Below, one piece after another: positions 1 to 6,051 of a stretch of DNA of 10,423 nt (positions within the stretch are counted from its first letter, which is position 1; each line of letters opens with the position of its first letter). A model generated the notes under the pieces. The model did no database searches and had not been told where the DNA came from. It was given only the letters and a program-made list of their open reading frames with translations. A program made the translations under genes and the position numbers. Source of the stretch: Chitinophagales bacterium (GTDB lineage: Bacteria > Bacteroidota > Bacteroidia > Chitinophagales > Chitinophagaceae); NCBI GenBank assembly GCA_013297585.1, contig JAAFHG010000097.1:1-10423 (forward strand), read 5' to 3'.

Positions 1-160
1 ATAACCAAAGAAAATATGTGCCTAATTATCAAAAAGCAGCCTAAAAATACTTTTGGTGCAATCATAACAATCGCACACTTGTACGTTCTGTAACGCTGTA
101 AAGCAATGGTGCAGGCAGTTTTTTATAAGGCAATAGGTTCAAACATTAAGGTAGGCCACA
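1..160. other. Intergenic DNA, no gene supported
   Basis: I see no open frame with coding character here on either strand. A lone TACTTTTG at 48-55 matches the Bacteroidota -7 element on the plus strand, but it has no recognisable -33 partner and no gene within 480 bp, so I do not call it a promoter. No tRNA fold or strong hairpin was seen. The tandem repeat array starts immediately after this stretch. Confidence 0.5.
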
Positions 161-406
161 TTTGCGAAGCTAAAAAGCACACTCACTCAATTAATTATAC
201 ATTTTTCACTATACAAAGGCCTGTTTACTAGTTTAAACCATATTTGCGAAGTGAAAAAAGTACTTTTAACTAGTTAATTATGGATTATTTACTATGCAAA
301 AGGCCATTTATTAATTAAAACCACTTTTGCGAAGCGAAAAAAGCCCGACCAATCAATTTATTATTATTTTTAACTATACAAAAGCCTATTTACTAGTTAA
401 ACCGCA
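161..406. repeat. Three diverged tandem copies of an ~82-bp unit
   Basis: Each unit starts with TTTGCGAAG, at 161, 243 and 326, giving unit lengths of 82, 83 and 81 bp. Shared blocks appear in the same order in each: TTTGCGAAG followed by an A-rich run, a TTAATTAT/TTTATTAT block, ACTATRCAAA then a GGCC or GCC block, a TTTA-rich block, and a TTAAACC-like end. The parts in between differ by substitutions and 1-2 base gaps. A fourth copy seems to begin with TTTG at 407 and decays at once. No unit carries an open frame. The array ends about 135 bp before the DUF3467 start. I do not recognise the unit as a named element, and copies elsewhere in the genome cannot be assessed from here. Confidence 0.75.
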
Positions 407-490
407 TTTGTAGTTTTGCTAAAGCGATGAGTTATTACTTATAGCAGTGCTTTTGTAATCTTTTGTTTCAAATTTTCTTTTATTGAATGC

Positions 491-516
491 TTGTTTTACT
501 GCAACGGCTATATTTA
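491..516 (+). promoter_or_regulatory. Possible promoter of the DUF3467 gene
   Basis: TATATTTA at 509-516 matches the Bacteroidota -7 consensus TAnnTTTG except for the last base. A TTG at 491-493 could act as the -33 element, although the 15-bp gap is shorter than usual. It lies 26 bp ahead of the ATG, with an A-rich leader and no Shine-Dalgarno sequence, as is common in this phylum. This is a weak match. Confidence 0.35.
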
Positions 517-542
517 CATTTTCTTAAACAATAACATACAAC

Positions 543-848
543 ATGGAACAACAACCAAACCAGTTAAACATAGAAATTAGTGAAGAAGTAGCAGAAGGCT
601 CTTACGCCAATCTTGCGATTATTACACATAGTCACGCAGAATTTGTAATGGATTTTGTAAACGTAATGCCTGGCACACCAAAAAGCAAAGTGAAAAGCCG
701 TATTATATTTACCCCAATGCATGCAAAGCGTTTTATGAAGGCCATGATTGAAAATATTGAACGTTACGAAGCTGCTAACGGCCACATTAAAGACCTAGAG
801 CAAGTAGAAATACCCATGCATTTTGGTGGGCCTACAGCGCAAGCATAA
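543..848 (+). CDS. DUF3467 family protein
   Basis: This is a small soluble protein of 101 residues that I recognise as DUF3467, a family of unknown function found widely in Bacteroidota and other bacteria. The recognisable parts are the N-terminal block with LNIEISEEVAEGSYANLAII (residues 8-27), then FVMDFVNVMPG (34-44), a basic segment around residues 47-55, and FTPMHAKRFMKAM (56-68) leading into a helical segment to about residue 80. The end is short and polar. No signal peptide, membrane segment or catalytic motif is seen. The ATG follows an A-rich leader typical of the phylum. The gene stands alone, convergent with radC, and shares a hairpin terminator with it. The family assignment rests on overall pattern, and no function should be inferred. 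Confidence 0.85.
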   Translation: MEQQPNQLNIEISEEVAEGSYANLAIITHSHAEFVMDFVNVMPGTPKSKVKSRIIFTPMHAKRFMKAMIENIERYEAANGHIKDLEQVEIPMHFGGPTAQA

Positions 849-852
849 AAGC

Positions 853-897
853 CAGTTTATAGTTTAAAAGTTTAGTGCAGTTTATAGTTTAAAAGTT
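853..897. repeat. 20-bp direct repeat, second copy is a hairpin arm
   Basis: CAGTTTATAGTTTAAAAGTT occurs exactly twice, at 853-872 and 878-897, separated by 5 bp. The second copy is the left arm of the perfect hairpin at 879-929. The single right arm at 910-929 could therefore pair with either copy, giving two competing RNA folds. It lies 4 bp after the DUF3467 stop codon. I cannot tell whether this is a local duplication or part of a dispersed intergenic element. Confidence 0.85.
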
Positions 898-929
898 CAT
901 ACAATTCTTGAACTTTTAAACTATAAACT
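879..929. terminator. Bidirectional hairpin between DUF3467 gene and radC
   Basis: The arms AGTTTATAGTTTAAAAGTTC (879-898) and its exact reverse complement (910-929) form a 20-bp stem. One further A-T pair (899/909) extends it to 21 bp around a 9-nt loop. It sits between two convergent genes, so a role in ending both transcripts is likely. The stem is AT-rich and no long T-run follows it on either side, so termination is inferred from position and stem length. Confidence 0.65.
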
Positions 930-953
930 ATTAAACTAAATAAACTTGCCAAA

Positions 954-1637
954 TCAAATCACTCCATCATCACAGAAGCTGTAATACCCTTCGTTACTTA
1001 CAATAATATGGTCTAGCACGTTGATGTCAAATAGGGTAGCAGCTTGTTGTATTTTCTCTGTAAGCGAAATATCAGAACGGCTAGGTTTTAAATTGCCACT
1101 TGGATGATTGTGACAGAGAATAATTGATTTGGCGTTATATTCTAACGCCTTCTTTATTATAGTTCGTGGCTCTATCATTACCATATCTATACCACCTTCG
1201 CTTAGTATTTCGTGGTGAATTATATTTTGCGCAGTGCTTAGAAACATTACTACAAATACTTCATGGTTTTTATACTGTAATTGTGCTTTTAAAAAGTCTG
1301 CAATATCTCGGCTTGATACTATTTTATCTTTCCTCTTTTCTGTGCTGTCTCTTCTAATGCCAAGTTCTAATGCAGCAGCAATGGTTACTGCTTTTGCAGG
1401 GCCTAAACCTTTAATTTTTAATTGAACTATTTGCTTAAAGTTTAATTCGCCAAGGCGTTGCAGGTTATTATTACAAGCTGCCAACAAATCTTTTGCAAGG
1501 TCAACAGCACTTTTATTAGGCGTGCCATTATTTATTAAAATTGCTAATAGCTCCGAATTGCTCAACGCTGATGCACCTTTTAACATTAATTTTTCTCTCG
1601 GCCTATCATCAGCGGCCCAATCTTTTATAGCAGCCAT
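954..1637 (-). CDS. radC: RadC family JAB/MPN-domain protein
   Basis: The protein has 227 residues, the usual RadC length. The N-terminal part contains GASALSNSELLAILI (residues 21-35) and a helix-hairpin-helix-like IKGLGPAKAVTIAAALELG (75-93), typical of DNA-binding folds. The C-terminal half is a JAB/MPN (JAMM) domain: a conserved glutamate in HEVFVV (E126), the metal-binding HNHPSG (H176, H178), and the aspartate in PSRSD (D189). Despite the name, a role of RadC in DNA repair is doubtful. The family is linked to mobile DNA and transformation in some bacteria, but its activity is unsettled. Here it is a stand-alone copy of chromosomal type, divergent from prs. A loose TATGTTTTTG on the minus strand near 1686-1695 may be its -7 region, but the spacing is imperfect. 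Confidence 0.93.
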   Translation of the reverse strand: MAAIKDWAADDRPREKLMLKGASALSNSELLAILINNGTPNKSAVDLAKDLLAACNNNLQRLGELNFKQIVQLKIKGLGPAKAVTIAAALELGIRRDSTEKRKDKIVSSRDIADFLKAQLQYKNHEVFVVMFLSTAQNIIHHEILSEGGIDMVMIEPRTIIKKALEYNAKSIILCHNHPSGNLKPSRSDISLTEKIQQAATLFDINVLDHIIVSNEGYYSFCDDGVI

Positions 1638-1702
1638 TATTTATGTATTTAAGGCTCAATATACATCTTGTTTATTTTTTTTCTGCAAAAACATAAATAA
1701 TC

Positions 1703-1733
1703 TTTACAACTAAGGTTTAAAAAATTACCTTCG
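1703..1733 (+). promoter_or_regulatory. Probable prs promoter, very short leader
   Basis: TACCTTCG at 1726-1733 matches TAnnTTTG at all defined bases except one. TTTA at 1703-1706 lies 19 bp upstream and could be a degenerate -33 (TTTG). Transcription would begin only about 10-15 nt before the prs ATG at 1754. No Shine-Dalgarno sequence is seen. Confidence 0.5.
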
Positions 1734-1753
1734 CCGCAACCTCTTAATTTGAT

Positions 1754-2719
1754 ATGAATCCCTCAGTAAAAATTTTTTCAGGTACAGGTTCTCAAGATTT
1801 AGCGTTAAAAATAGCACAACGTTTTGGTGTGCCTTTAGGAAAACTAACAATTCAGAAGTTTAGCGATGGTGAGTTTCAGCCAATTTTTTTGGAGAGTGTA
1901 CGTGGCGATTATGTTTTTTTGGTGCAAAGTACCTACGCACCTACCGATAACTTGATGGAACTATTACTAATGATTGATGCAGTAAAACGTGCAAGTGCCT
2001 ATAAAGTAATAGCTGTACTGCCCTATTATGGCTATGGTAGGCAAGATAGAAAAGACAAACCACGTGTGGCAATTGGTGCTAAATTAGTAGCAACTCTATT
2101 GGAGGCAGCAGGTGCGGATAGAGTAGTAACCATGGACCTACATGCACCACAAATTCAAGGTTTCTTTGATGTTCCTGTAGATCATTTAGATTCTTCTGCT
2201 ATTTTTATTCCATATATTGAGCAAATGCGTTTAAGCAACTTAGCTTTTGCTTCACCAGACGTAGGTAGTACCACACGTGTACGTGAAGTAGCAAGCTATT
2301 TTAATGCAGATATGGTTATTTGCGATAAGCATCGTAAACGTGCTAATGAAATTGCAAGTATGGTAGTAATTGGTGACGTGGTTGGTAAAAACATTGTGCT
2401 TATAGATGATATTTGTGATACAGGCGGCACATTAGCAAAAGCAGCTGGCTTATTAAAAGACAAAGGCGCACTAAGTGTAAGAGCATTGTGTACGCACCCC
2501 ATATTAAGTGGTAAGGCTTACGATAATATTGAAAATAGTGTACTTGAAGAGTTAGTTGTTTGCGATACAATTCCTTTAAAACAACCTAGTGATAAAATTA
2601 AAGTATTGTCTGTGGCAGATTTATTTGCTATTGCATTACGTAATGCGTATGAAAATAAAAGTATTACAAGCTTATTTATTCACTCGCAATTGAGAAATAG
2701 AGAGCGTGGGGGTATTTAA
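1754..2719 (+). CDS. prs: Ribose-phosphate pyrophosphokinase (PRPP synthetase)
   Basis: This enzyme transfers pyrophosphate from ATP to ribose 5-phosphate to make PRPP, the precursor for purines, pyrimidines, NAD, histidine and tryptophan. It is cytosolic. Visible landmarks in the 321 residues are FSDGE (residues 36-40), the LPYYGYGRQDRKDKPR segment (89-104) that contributes to ATP binding, MDLHAPQIQGFF with the conserved His (H130), the flexible-loop basic residues in CDKHRKRANEI (190-200), and the PRPP-binding loop VLIDDICDTGGTL (215-227). Length and motif order fit a class I enzyme. The last dozen residues (about 310-321) form a polar, arginine-rich tail after the usual hydrophobic SLF end, perhaps a stop-codon shift with little effect. 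It precedes rplY, an arrangement common in bacteria (prs-ctc). Confidence 0.97.
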   Translation: MNPSVKIFSGTGSQDLALKIAQRFGVPLGKLTIQKFSDGEFQPIFLESVRGDYVFLVQSTYAPTDNLMELLLMIDAVKRASAYKVIAVLPYYGYGRQDRKDKPRVAIGAKLVATLLEAAGADRVVTMDLHAPQIQGFFDVPVDHLDSSAIFIPYIEQMRLSNLAFASPDVGSTTRVREVASYFNADMVICDKHRKRANEIASMVVIGDVVGKNIVLIDDICDTGGTLAKAAGLLKDKGALSVRALCTHPILSGKAYDNIENSVLEELVVCDTIPLKQPSDKIKVLSVADLFAIALRNAYENKSITSLFIHSQLRNRERGGI

Positions 2720-2751
2720 TAATTTATAATTTGGCATTTGAAATTAATTAT

Positions 2752-2784
2752 AGAAGCGGTACAAATAACAATTGTATCGCTTCT
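2752..2784 (+). terminator. Hairpin terminator after prs
   Basis: AGAAGCGGTACAA (2752-2764) pairs with TTGTATCGCTTCT (2772-2784) over 13 bp with one G-U wobble, around a 7-nt loop. The next bases, TACATTTTGTAAA, are T-rich but not a clean T-run. It lies 32 bp after the prs stop and ahead of the rplY promoter, which suggests that rplY is mostly transcribed on its own. Confidence 0.75.
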
Positions 2785-2861
2785 TACATTTTGTAAATTA
2801 TGTAAATCCATTTAATCCTACTAAATCTACGTTCAGACATCTTATTTTCATCTGTTTCCCT

Positions 2862-2869
2862 TACTTTTG
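2862..2869 (+). promoter_or_regulatory. rplY promoter -7 element TACTTTTG
   Basis: TACTTTTG is an exact match to the Bacteroidota housekeeping -7 consensus TAnnTTTG. No convincing TTTG -33 element is seen at the proper distance. Transcription would start near 2876, giving a leader of about 55 nt that contains the perfect hairpin at 2887-2907 and then an A-rich single-stranded run to the ATG. Confidence 0.65.
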
Positions 2870-2886
2870 CAATCCAAAAAAATAAG

Positions 2887-2907
2887 CACATACAATAGTT
2901 GTATGTG
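2887..2907 (+). promoter_or_regulatory. Perfect 9-bp hairpin in the rplY leader
   Basis: CACATACAA (2887-2895) and TTGTATGTG (2899-2907) are perfect reverse complements around a TAG loop. The structure lies about 18 bp downstream of the -7 element and 23 nt before the rplY ATG, so it should be in the mRNA leader. It is not followed by a T-run, so it is unlikely to be a terminator. It could be a protein or ribosomal-protein binding hairpin, an mRNA-stabilising 5' structure, or a DNA operator. The function is inferred only from position. Confidence 0.55.
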
Positions 2908-2930
2908 ATAATAAAACAAAAACAACAAAC

Positions 2931-3521
2931 ATGAAAACAGTTACAATCGAAGGACAATTGAGGACCGAAACTGGCAAAAAAGCTGCCCGTCAGTTGCGCT
3001 CTCAAGACTTGGTGCCTGGTGTAATTTACGGTGGGGCTACCGAAGTTACTTTTTCTGCACCTGCAAAGGCTTTTAAACCATTAGTTTATACTGGTGAGTT
3101 TCAATTAGCAGAAGTAAAAGTGGATGGTAAAACATACACTACTATTTTGAAAGACCTACAGTTTGATAAAGTAAGCGATACTTTAACTCACGTTGACTTG
3201 TTGGAGTTAGTAGGTGATAAAAAAGTAATTGCAGACTTGCCTATTAAATTAGTTGGTGTATCTAAAGGTGTAAAAGAAGGTGGTAAATTAGTAGTAAAAA
3301 TGAAAAGTGTAAAAGTAAAAACTTTACCTTCTAATTTAAAAGAGTTTATTGAAGTTGATATCACTAACTTACTATTAAACGAAAACCTACGTGTAGAAGA
3401 TATTAAAGCTCCAGAAATGGAAATAATGAACTCTCAACGTATTCCTATTGCTTCAGTTGTAATGACGCGTCAGTTAAAACAAGAAGAAGCAGCAGCAGCT
3501 AAAGATGCAAAAAAGAAATAA
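2931..3521 (+). CDS. rplY: 50S ribosomal protein L25 (Ctc/TL5 long form)
   Basis: This protein binds 5S rRNA in the large ribosomal subunit. The 196 residues match the two-domain Ctc/TL5 form rather than the short E. coli L25. The N-terminal 5S-binding domain spans about residues 1-92 and includes KKAARQLRSQDLVPGVIYGG (16-35) and DLQFDKVSDTLTHVDLLEL (75-93). A C-terminal beta domain runs from about 98 to 180, with GVSKGVKEGGKL (109-120) and LPSNLKEFIEVDIT (132-145). An Ala/Glu/Lys tail (183-196) closes the protein. The ATG is supported by the promoter, the A-rich leader and the start of the family domain. It follows prs with its own promoter and ends at a strong terminator. The pth gene, often next in line in other bacteria, is not here; an IS remnant follows instead. 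Confidence 0.96.
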   Translation: MKTVTIEGQLRTETGKKAARQLRSQDLVPGVIYGGATEVTFSAPAKAFKPLVYTGEFQLAEVKVDGKTYTTILKDLQFDKVSDTLTHVDLLELVGDKKVIADLPIKLVGVSKGVKEGGKLVVKMKSVKVKTLPSNLKEFIEVDITNLLLNENLRVEDIKAPEMEIMNSQRIPIASVVMTRQLKQEEAAAAKDAKKK

Positions 3522-3546
3522 TTCTCATAAAGAATTACAATACTTG

Positions 3547-3580
3547 AAACGCCTCTCACAATATTGTGAGAGGCGTTTTT
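3547..3580 (+). terminator. Strong intrinsic terminator of rplY
   Basis: AAACGCCTCTCACAAT (3547-3562) is followed directly by its exact reverse complement (3563-3578), a 32-bp perfect palindrome. It folds into a long GC-rich stem with a small AT loop and runs into TTTTT (3576-3580). It starts 25 bp after the rplY stop. Confidence 0.93.
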
Positions 3581-3641
3581 GTATACTAAATTTTGTATTT
3601 GTTACATAAGAATAGTGTGTTTTACTTTAAACTAGACATAC

Positions 3642-3659
3642 TGGCCAAAAATAGTTGGT
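3642..3659 (+). repeat. Left terminal inverted repeat of the IS
   Basis: TGGCCAAAAATAGTTGGT pairs with the right end at 4873-4890, with a single mismatch at the fourth base (C here; T in the reverse complement of the right end). The outer bases ACATAC show no duplication of the bases beyond the right end. Confidence 0.88.
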
Positions 3660-3696
3660 AAAATCTGCTATAATCCTTTACAGTAAAGGTTTTGAG

Positions 3697-3736
3697 AATA
3701 GTCAATTGAAAGTGGTTTCAATTGACTATTTTTTTT
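3697..3736 (+). terminator. Intrinsic terminator inside IS left end, before transposase
   Basis: AATAGTCAATTGAAA (3697-3711) and its exact reverse complement (3716-3730) form a perfect 15-bp stem with a GTGG loop. The stem continues into an unbroken run of eight T (3729-3736), the form of a strong intrinsic terminator. The T-run touches the transposase start codon. Transcripts entering the IS from rplY or other outside promoters would be expected to stop here, which limits transposase expression. A weaker 6-bp hairpin (CCTTTA 3675-3680 with TAAAGG 3684-3689) precedes it. Confidence 0.85.
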
Positions 3737-4727
3737 GGATGAAAAAAAGAGTTTGGCATGCCCAATTTGTAATTTGCATCGGGTTCACAAATGGGGTAAA
3801 CAAAACAACAAACAACGCTATCGCTGCTCGAACTGCTATCAAAATTTTACGCTAAGAAATGAGGGCGTTAGTAAAGCTAATCAGTTTGTTTGGTTCTATA
3901 AATGGGTGATGGAAAGACAGGTGTATCAGAACCTTATTCGAGATTAGTAAGATGAGCCAAAGTACACTTCAACGGCTCTTTAAATTTTATTTAAAAGAAC
4001 CACCTGTAAATGTTATTTCAAGTAAAAGGAACGTTCATTTACTCATTGATGGCACTTACTTCGAAAACGGTCTGTGTTTGATTCTTTATTACGACTATGA
4101 CATTCAGTATGTGCAGCTTTTTAGACAAACGAATCAGGAAAAATTTAAAGAGATTAAAGAACATTTACTGAACCTTAAAAAGCTAGGCACACAGCTGTAC
4201 AGTGTTACCTGTGATGGTCATAAATCCATTATGAAGGCTGCATCTAAAGCATACCCTAATGCTATTATAAAAGATGCGTAGTACACGTTAAACGTGAGAT
4301 AAAGAGCTACTTAGGCGTAAAACCGCAACTGCCTCAAGCTAGAGAATTACTTTACTATAGCAAACAAATTAAACAAATACATATGCAAGAACAAGCAACA
4401 GCTTGGTTGAGGGAAGTGCATGATTGGTATAACAAACATGAAGCATTTATCAACCAAAAGTCAATCAATGATATAACAGGTAGAAGTTGGTATAAACATT
4501 TACACTAGGCAGCAACACATCTAATCAATGCTATTACATACTTATTTTGCTATGTTAGTGATGAGCAAATACCCAAATCAACCAATCAGATAGAAGGCTA
4601 TTTTGCACATTTAAAAGAGAAACTTACACTACATCGTGGACCAAGACTTGAAGCCAAGAAGAACTTCATAAAATGGTATCTACACTTTAAAAATCAAGAA
4701 AAGCGAAATAGTTTTTTTAGCCATTGA
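3735..4727 (+). pseudogene. IS256-variant zinc-ribbon transposase, frameshifted
   Basis: The conceptual product has about 330 residues. It begins with a zinc ribbon: CPIC near the start and CSNC after KQRYRC. It then shows the mutator-type DDE core: LLIDGTYF (Asp codon 4048-4050), VTCDGHKS (Asp codon 4213-4215), RCVVHVKRE just after, and NQIEGYF (Glu codon 4593-4595). Three lesions break it. An extra base near 3944-3945 ends the first segment at a TAG (3945-3947). One base is missing near 4271, where the expected IIQRC reads as IIKDA and stops at 4279-4281. An in-frame TAG stands at 4506-4508. The two frameshifts cancel, and the rest of the frame and all three catalytic acids remain, so inactivation looks recent. 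The likely start is TTG 3735, because a stop lies just upstream at 3723-3725. Not active as it stands. Confidence 0.88.
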
Positions 4728-4734
4728 GTAATCC

Positions 4735-4776
4735 GATAATGATAAGAGGCAGCCCCAAAAGACTGCCTCTATTATC
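4735..4776. other. Bulged hairpin just after the transposase stop
   Basis: GATAAT (4735-4740) and AGAGGCAG (4745-4752), separated by a 4-nt bulge, pair with CTGCCTCT (4763-4770) and ATTATC (4771-4776) around a 10-nt loop. It starts 8 bp after the transposase stop and may end the transposase transcript or block inward read-through from the right. There is no T-run on either side, so I do not call it an intrinsic terminator. Confidence 0.6.
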
Positions 4777-4872
4777 GTCTTACATCAAGCTATTGCTGGT
4801 AAGTTGCTCCTCAGCGGAGCTTGCTTTCTCTTTACTTGATTTAACAAATCTCACCAAAAAGACTGAACAAAA

Positions 4873-4890
4873 ACCAACTATTTTTGACCA
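4873..4890 (-). repeat. Right terminal inverted repeat of the IS
   Basis: ACCAACTATTTTTGACCA is the reverse complement of the left end at 17 of 18 positions. About 145 bp of non-coding IS sequence separates it from the transposase stop. Confidence 0.88.
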
Positions 4891-4916
4891 CATTGCCAAA
4901 AATTATAATAATTTAA

Positions 4917-4961
4917 TATAAAAAGGTGATTGTCACACATAAAAATATAATAATCGCCTTT
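4917..4961 (-). terminator. Probable terminator of fba
   Basis: Read on the minus strand, AAAGGCGATT (4961-4952) pairs with AATCACCTTT (4931-4922) over 10 bp with one G-U wobble. The loop is long at 20 nt, and the stem runs into a short T-run followed by an AT-rich stretch. It begins 20 bp after the fba stop codon and separates fba from the IS. Confidence 0.65.
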
Positions 4962-4980
4962 AAAAATACGTGTATAAAAA

Positions 4981-6051
4981 TTATGCATTTCGGTTAATGC
5001 AGTTCAAATCTTCAAACGCAACTTCTAAGCGTTTGCTAAAGTTTTCTTCTGCCTTACGCAACCATACACGTGGATCGTAATATTTCTTATTAGGGCTATC
5101 AGCACCAGTTGGGTTACCTAATTGGCCTTGTAAGTATGCCTCGTTTTTAGTATAAAATTGTTGAATGCCTTCCCAGAAACTCCATTGTAAGTCCGTATCA
5201 ATGTTCATTTTAATTGCTCCGTAGCCAATAGCTTCTCTTATTTGGCTTTGTGGCGAGCCACTACCACCATGGAAAACAAAGTACACTGGTTTATCGCTAG
5301 CTGTACCGTATTTTGCTTTGATATAATCTTGGCTATTTTTTAAAATTTCTGGTCTTAATTCTACATTACCGGGCTTGTATACACCATGCACATTACCAAA
5401 TGCAGCAGCTACTGTAAATAAATTACCTACTTTACCCAGCTCTTCGTAAGCATAAGCTACATCAGCAGGTTGAGTATATAGTTTGTCGTTTTCTACATCG
5501 CTATTATCTACACCATCTTCTTCACCACCAGTAACGCCAAGTTCAATTTCAATGGCCATACCAAGTGGTTTCATTCTTTTGTAAAACTCAACAGAAGTAC
5601 CAATATTTTCTTCAATTGGTTCTTCACTTAAGTCTAACATGTGCGAGCTAAATAAAGGCTGACCTTTTTCTTTGTAAAATTGTTCGCCAGCATCTATTAA
5701 ACCGCTGATCCATGGTAACCATTTTTTAGCAGCATGGTCAGTATGTAACACAACTGGTACACCGTAAGCTTTCGCTACATTATGAATGTGTAAAGCACCA
5801 GAAATACCACCTAAAATATTGCCTTGTAAATTATCGTTTGGCATGCCTTTACCAGCTATAAACTGTGCACCACCGTTAGAAAACTGAATAATTACTGGAG
5901 AGTTAACTTTTGCGGCCGTTTCTAGCACTGCATTAATAGTATTTGTGCCAATAGTATTAACTGCTGGCAACGCAAATTGATTGTCTTTTGCATCTTTTAA
6001 CAATGCTTCTAATTCTTCGCCAAAAAGTACACCTGGTTGGTATTTTTTCAT
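4981..6051 (-). CDS. fbaA: Class II fructose-bisphosphate aldolase (FbaA type)
   Basis: This zinc enzyme of glycolysis and gluconeogenesis splits fructose 1,6-bisphosphate into dihydroxyacetone phosphate and glyceraldehyde 3-phosphate. The 356 residues align throughout with the E. coli FbaA type. HTDHAAKKWLPW carries the catalytic Asp (D105) and the first zinc His (H106). EIELGVTGGEEDG follows (168-180, with E170 and E178 equivalent to E. coli E174 and E182). The other zinc histidines lie in NVHGVYKPG (H222) and FHGGSGS (H261). NIDTD (283-287) binds substrate phosphate, and NEAYLQGQLGNP (303-314) and NKKYYDPRVWL (321-331) are typical of this subgroup. All key residues are present. It stands alone on the minus strand, with its own terminator and a 317-bp upstream gap. 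The ATG at 6049-6051 matches the normal start of the family. Confidence 0.97.
   Translation of the reverse strand: MKKYQPGVLFGEELEALLKDAKDNQFALPAVNTIGTNTINAVLETAAKVNSPVIIQFSNGGAQFIAGKGMPNDNLQGNILGGISGALHIHNVAKAYGVPVVLHTDHAAKKWLPWISGLIDAGEQFYKEKGQPLFSSHMLDLSEEPIEENIGTSVEFYKRMKPLGMAIEIELGVTGGEEDGVDNSDVENDKLYTQPADVAYAYEELGKVGNLFTVAAAFGNVHGVYKPGNVELRPEILKNSQDYIKAKYGTASDKPVYFVFHGGSGSPQSQIREAIGYGAIKMNIDTDLQWSFWEGIQQFYTKNEAYLQGQLGNPTGADSPNKKYYDPRVWLRKAEENFSKRLEVAFEDLNCINRNA

Larger units (their letters stand above)
3642..4890 (+). mobile_element. Decayed insertion sequence, IS256-type with zinc ribbon
   Basis: An element of about 1.25 kb is bounded by 18-bp inverted repeats matching at 17 of 18 positions and carries one broken transposase gene on the plus strand. 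The transposase resembles the IS256 (mutator) group, in the variant with an N-terminal zinc-binding ribbon. Inside the ends are a strong terminator hairpin ahead of the transposase, a bulged hairpin just after it, and a small GC hairpin (GCTCC 4806-4810 with GGAGC 4816-4820). No target-site duplication is visible at the chosen boundaries, so the exact ends could differ by a few bases or the flanks have drifted. It lies between the rplY and fba terminators and disrupts no recognisable gene. Confidence 0.85.

Noticed and set aside
48..55. TACTTTTG as a promoter for a noncoding RNA over the repeats
   Set aside because: It is a single 8-mer match with no -33 element and no defined product; such matches are expected by chance in AT-rich DNA.
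161..410. CRISPR array
   Set aside because: The period is about 82 bp, the shared blocks are spread through the whole unit and diverged, the parts between them are not unique spacers, and no cas gene is near.
3669..3674. TATAAT as a transposase promoter
   Set aside because: There is no matching -35 at the right distance, the Bacteroidota housekeeping sigma factor prefers TAnnTTTG, and a terminator lies between it and the gene.
3655..3855. Small ORF of 66 codons at the IS left end
   Set aside because: It runs through the terminator hairpin and lies in the wrong frame over the zinc ribbon; it is a shadow of the transposase frame.
3635..4903. GCCAAAAAT with a nearby ACAT at both IS edges as a target-site duplication
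   Set aside because: The left copy lies inside the inverted repeat (3644-3652) while the right copy (4895-4903) lies outside it, and the spacing to ACAT differs. It is probably chance in AT-rich DNA.
4724..4921. Small ORF of 65 codons across the IS right end
   Set aside because: It spans the bulged hairpin and the right inverted repeat into flanking DNA, and its product has no recognisable features.
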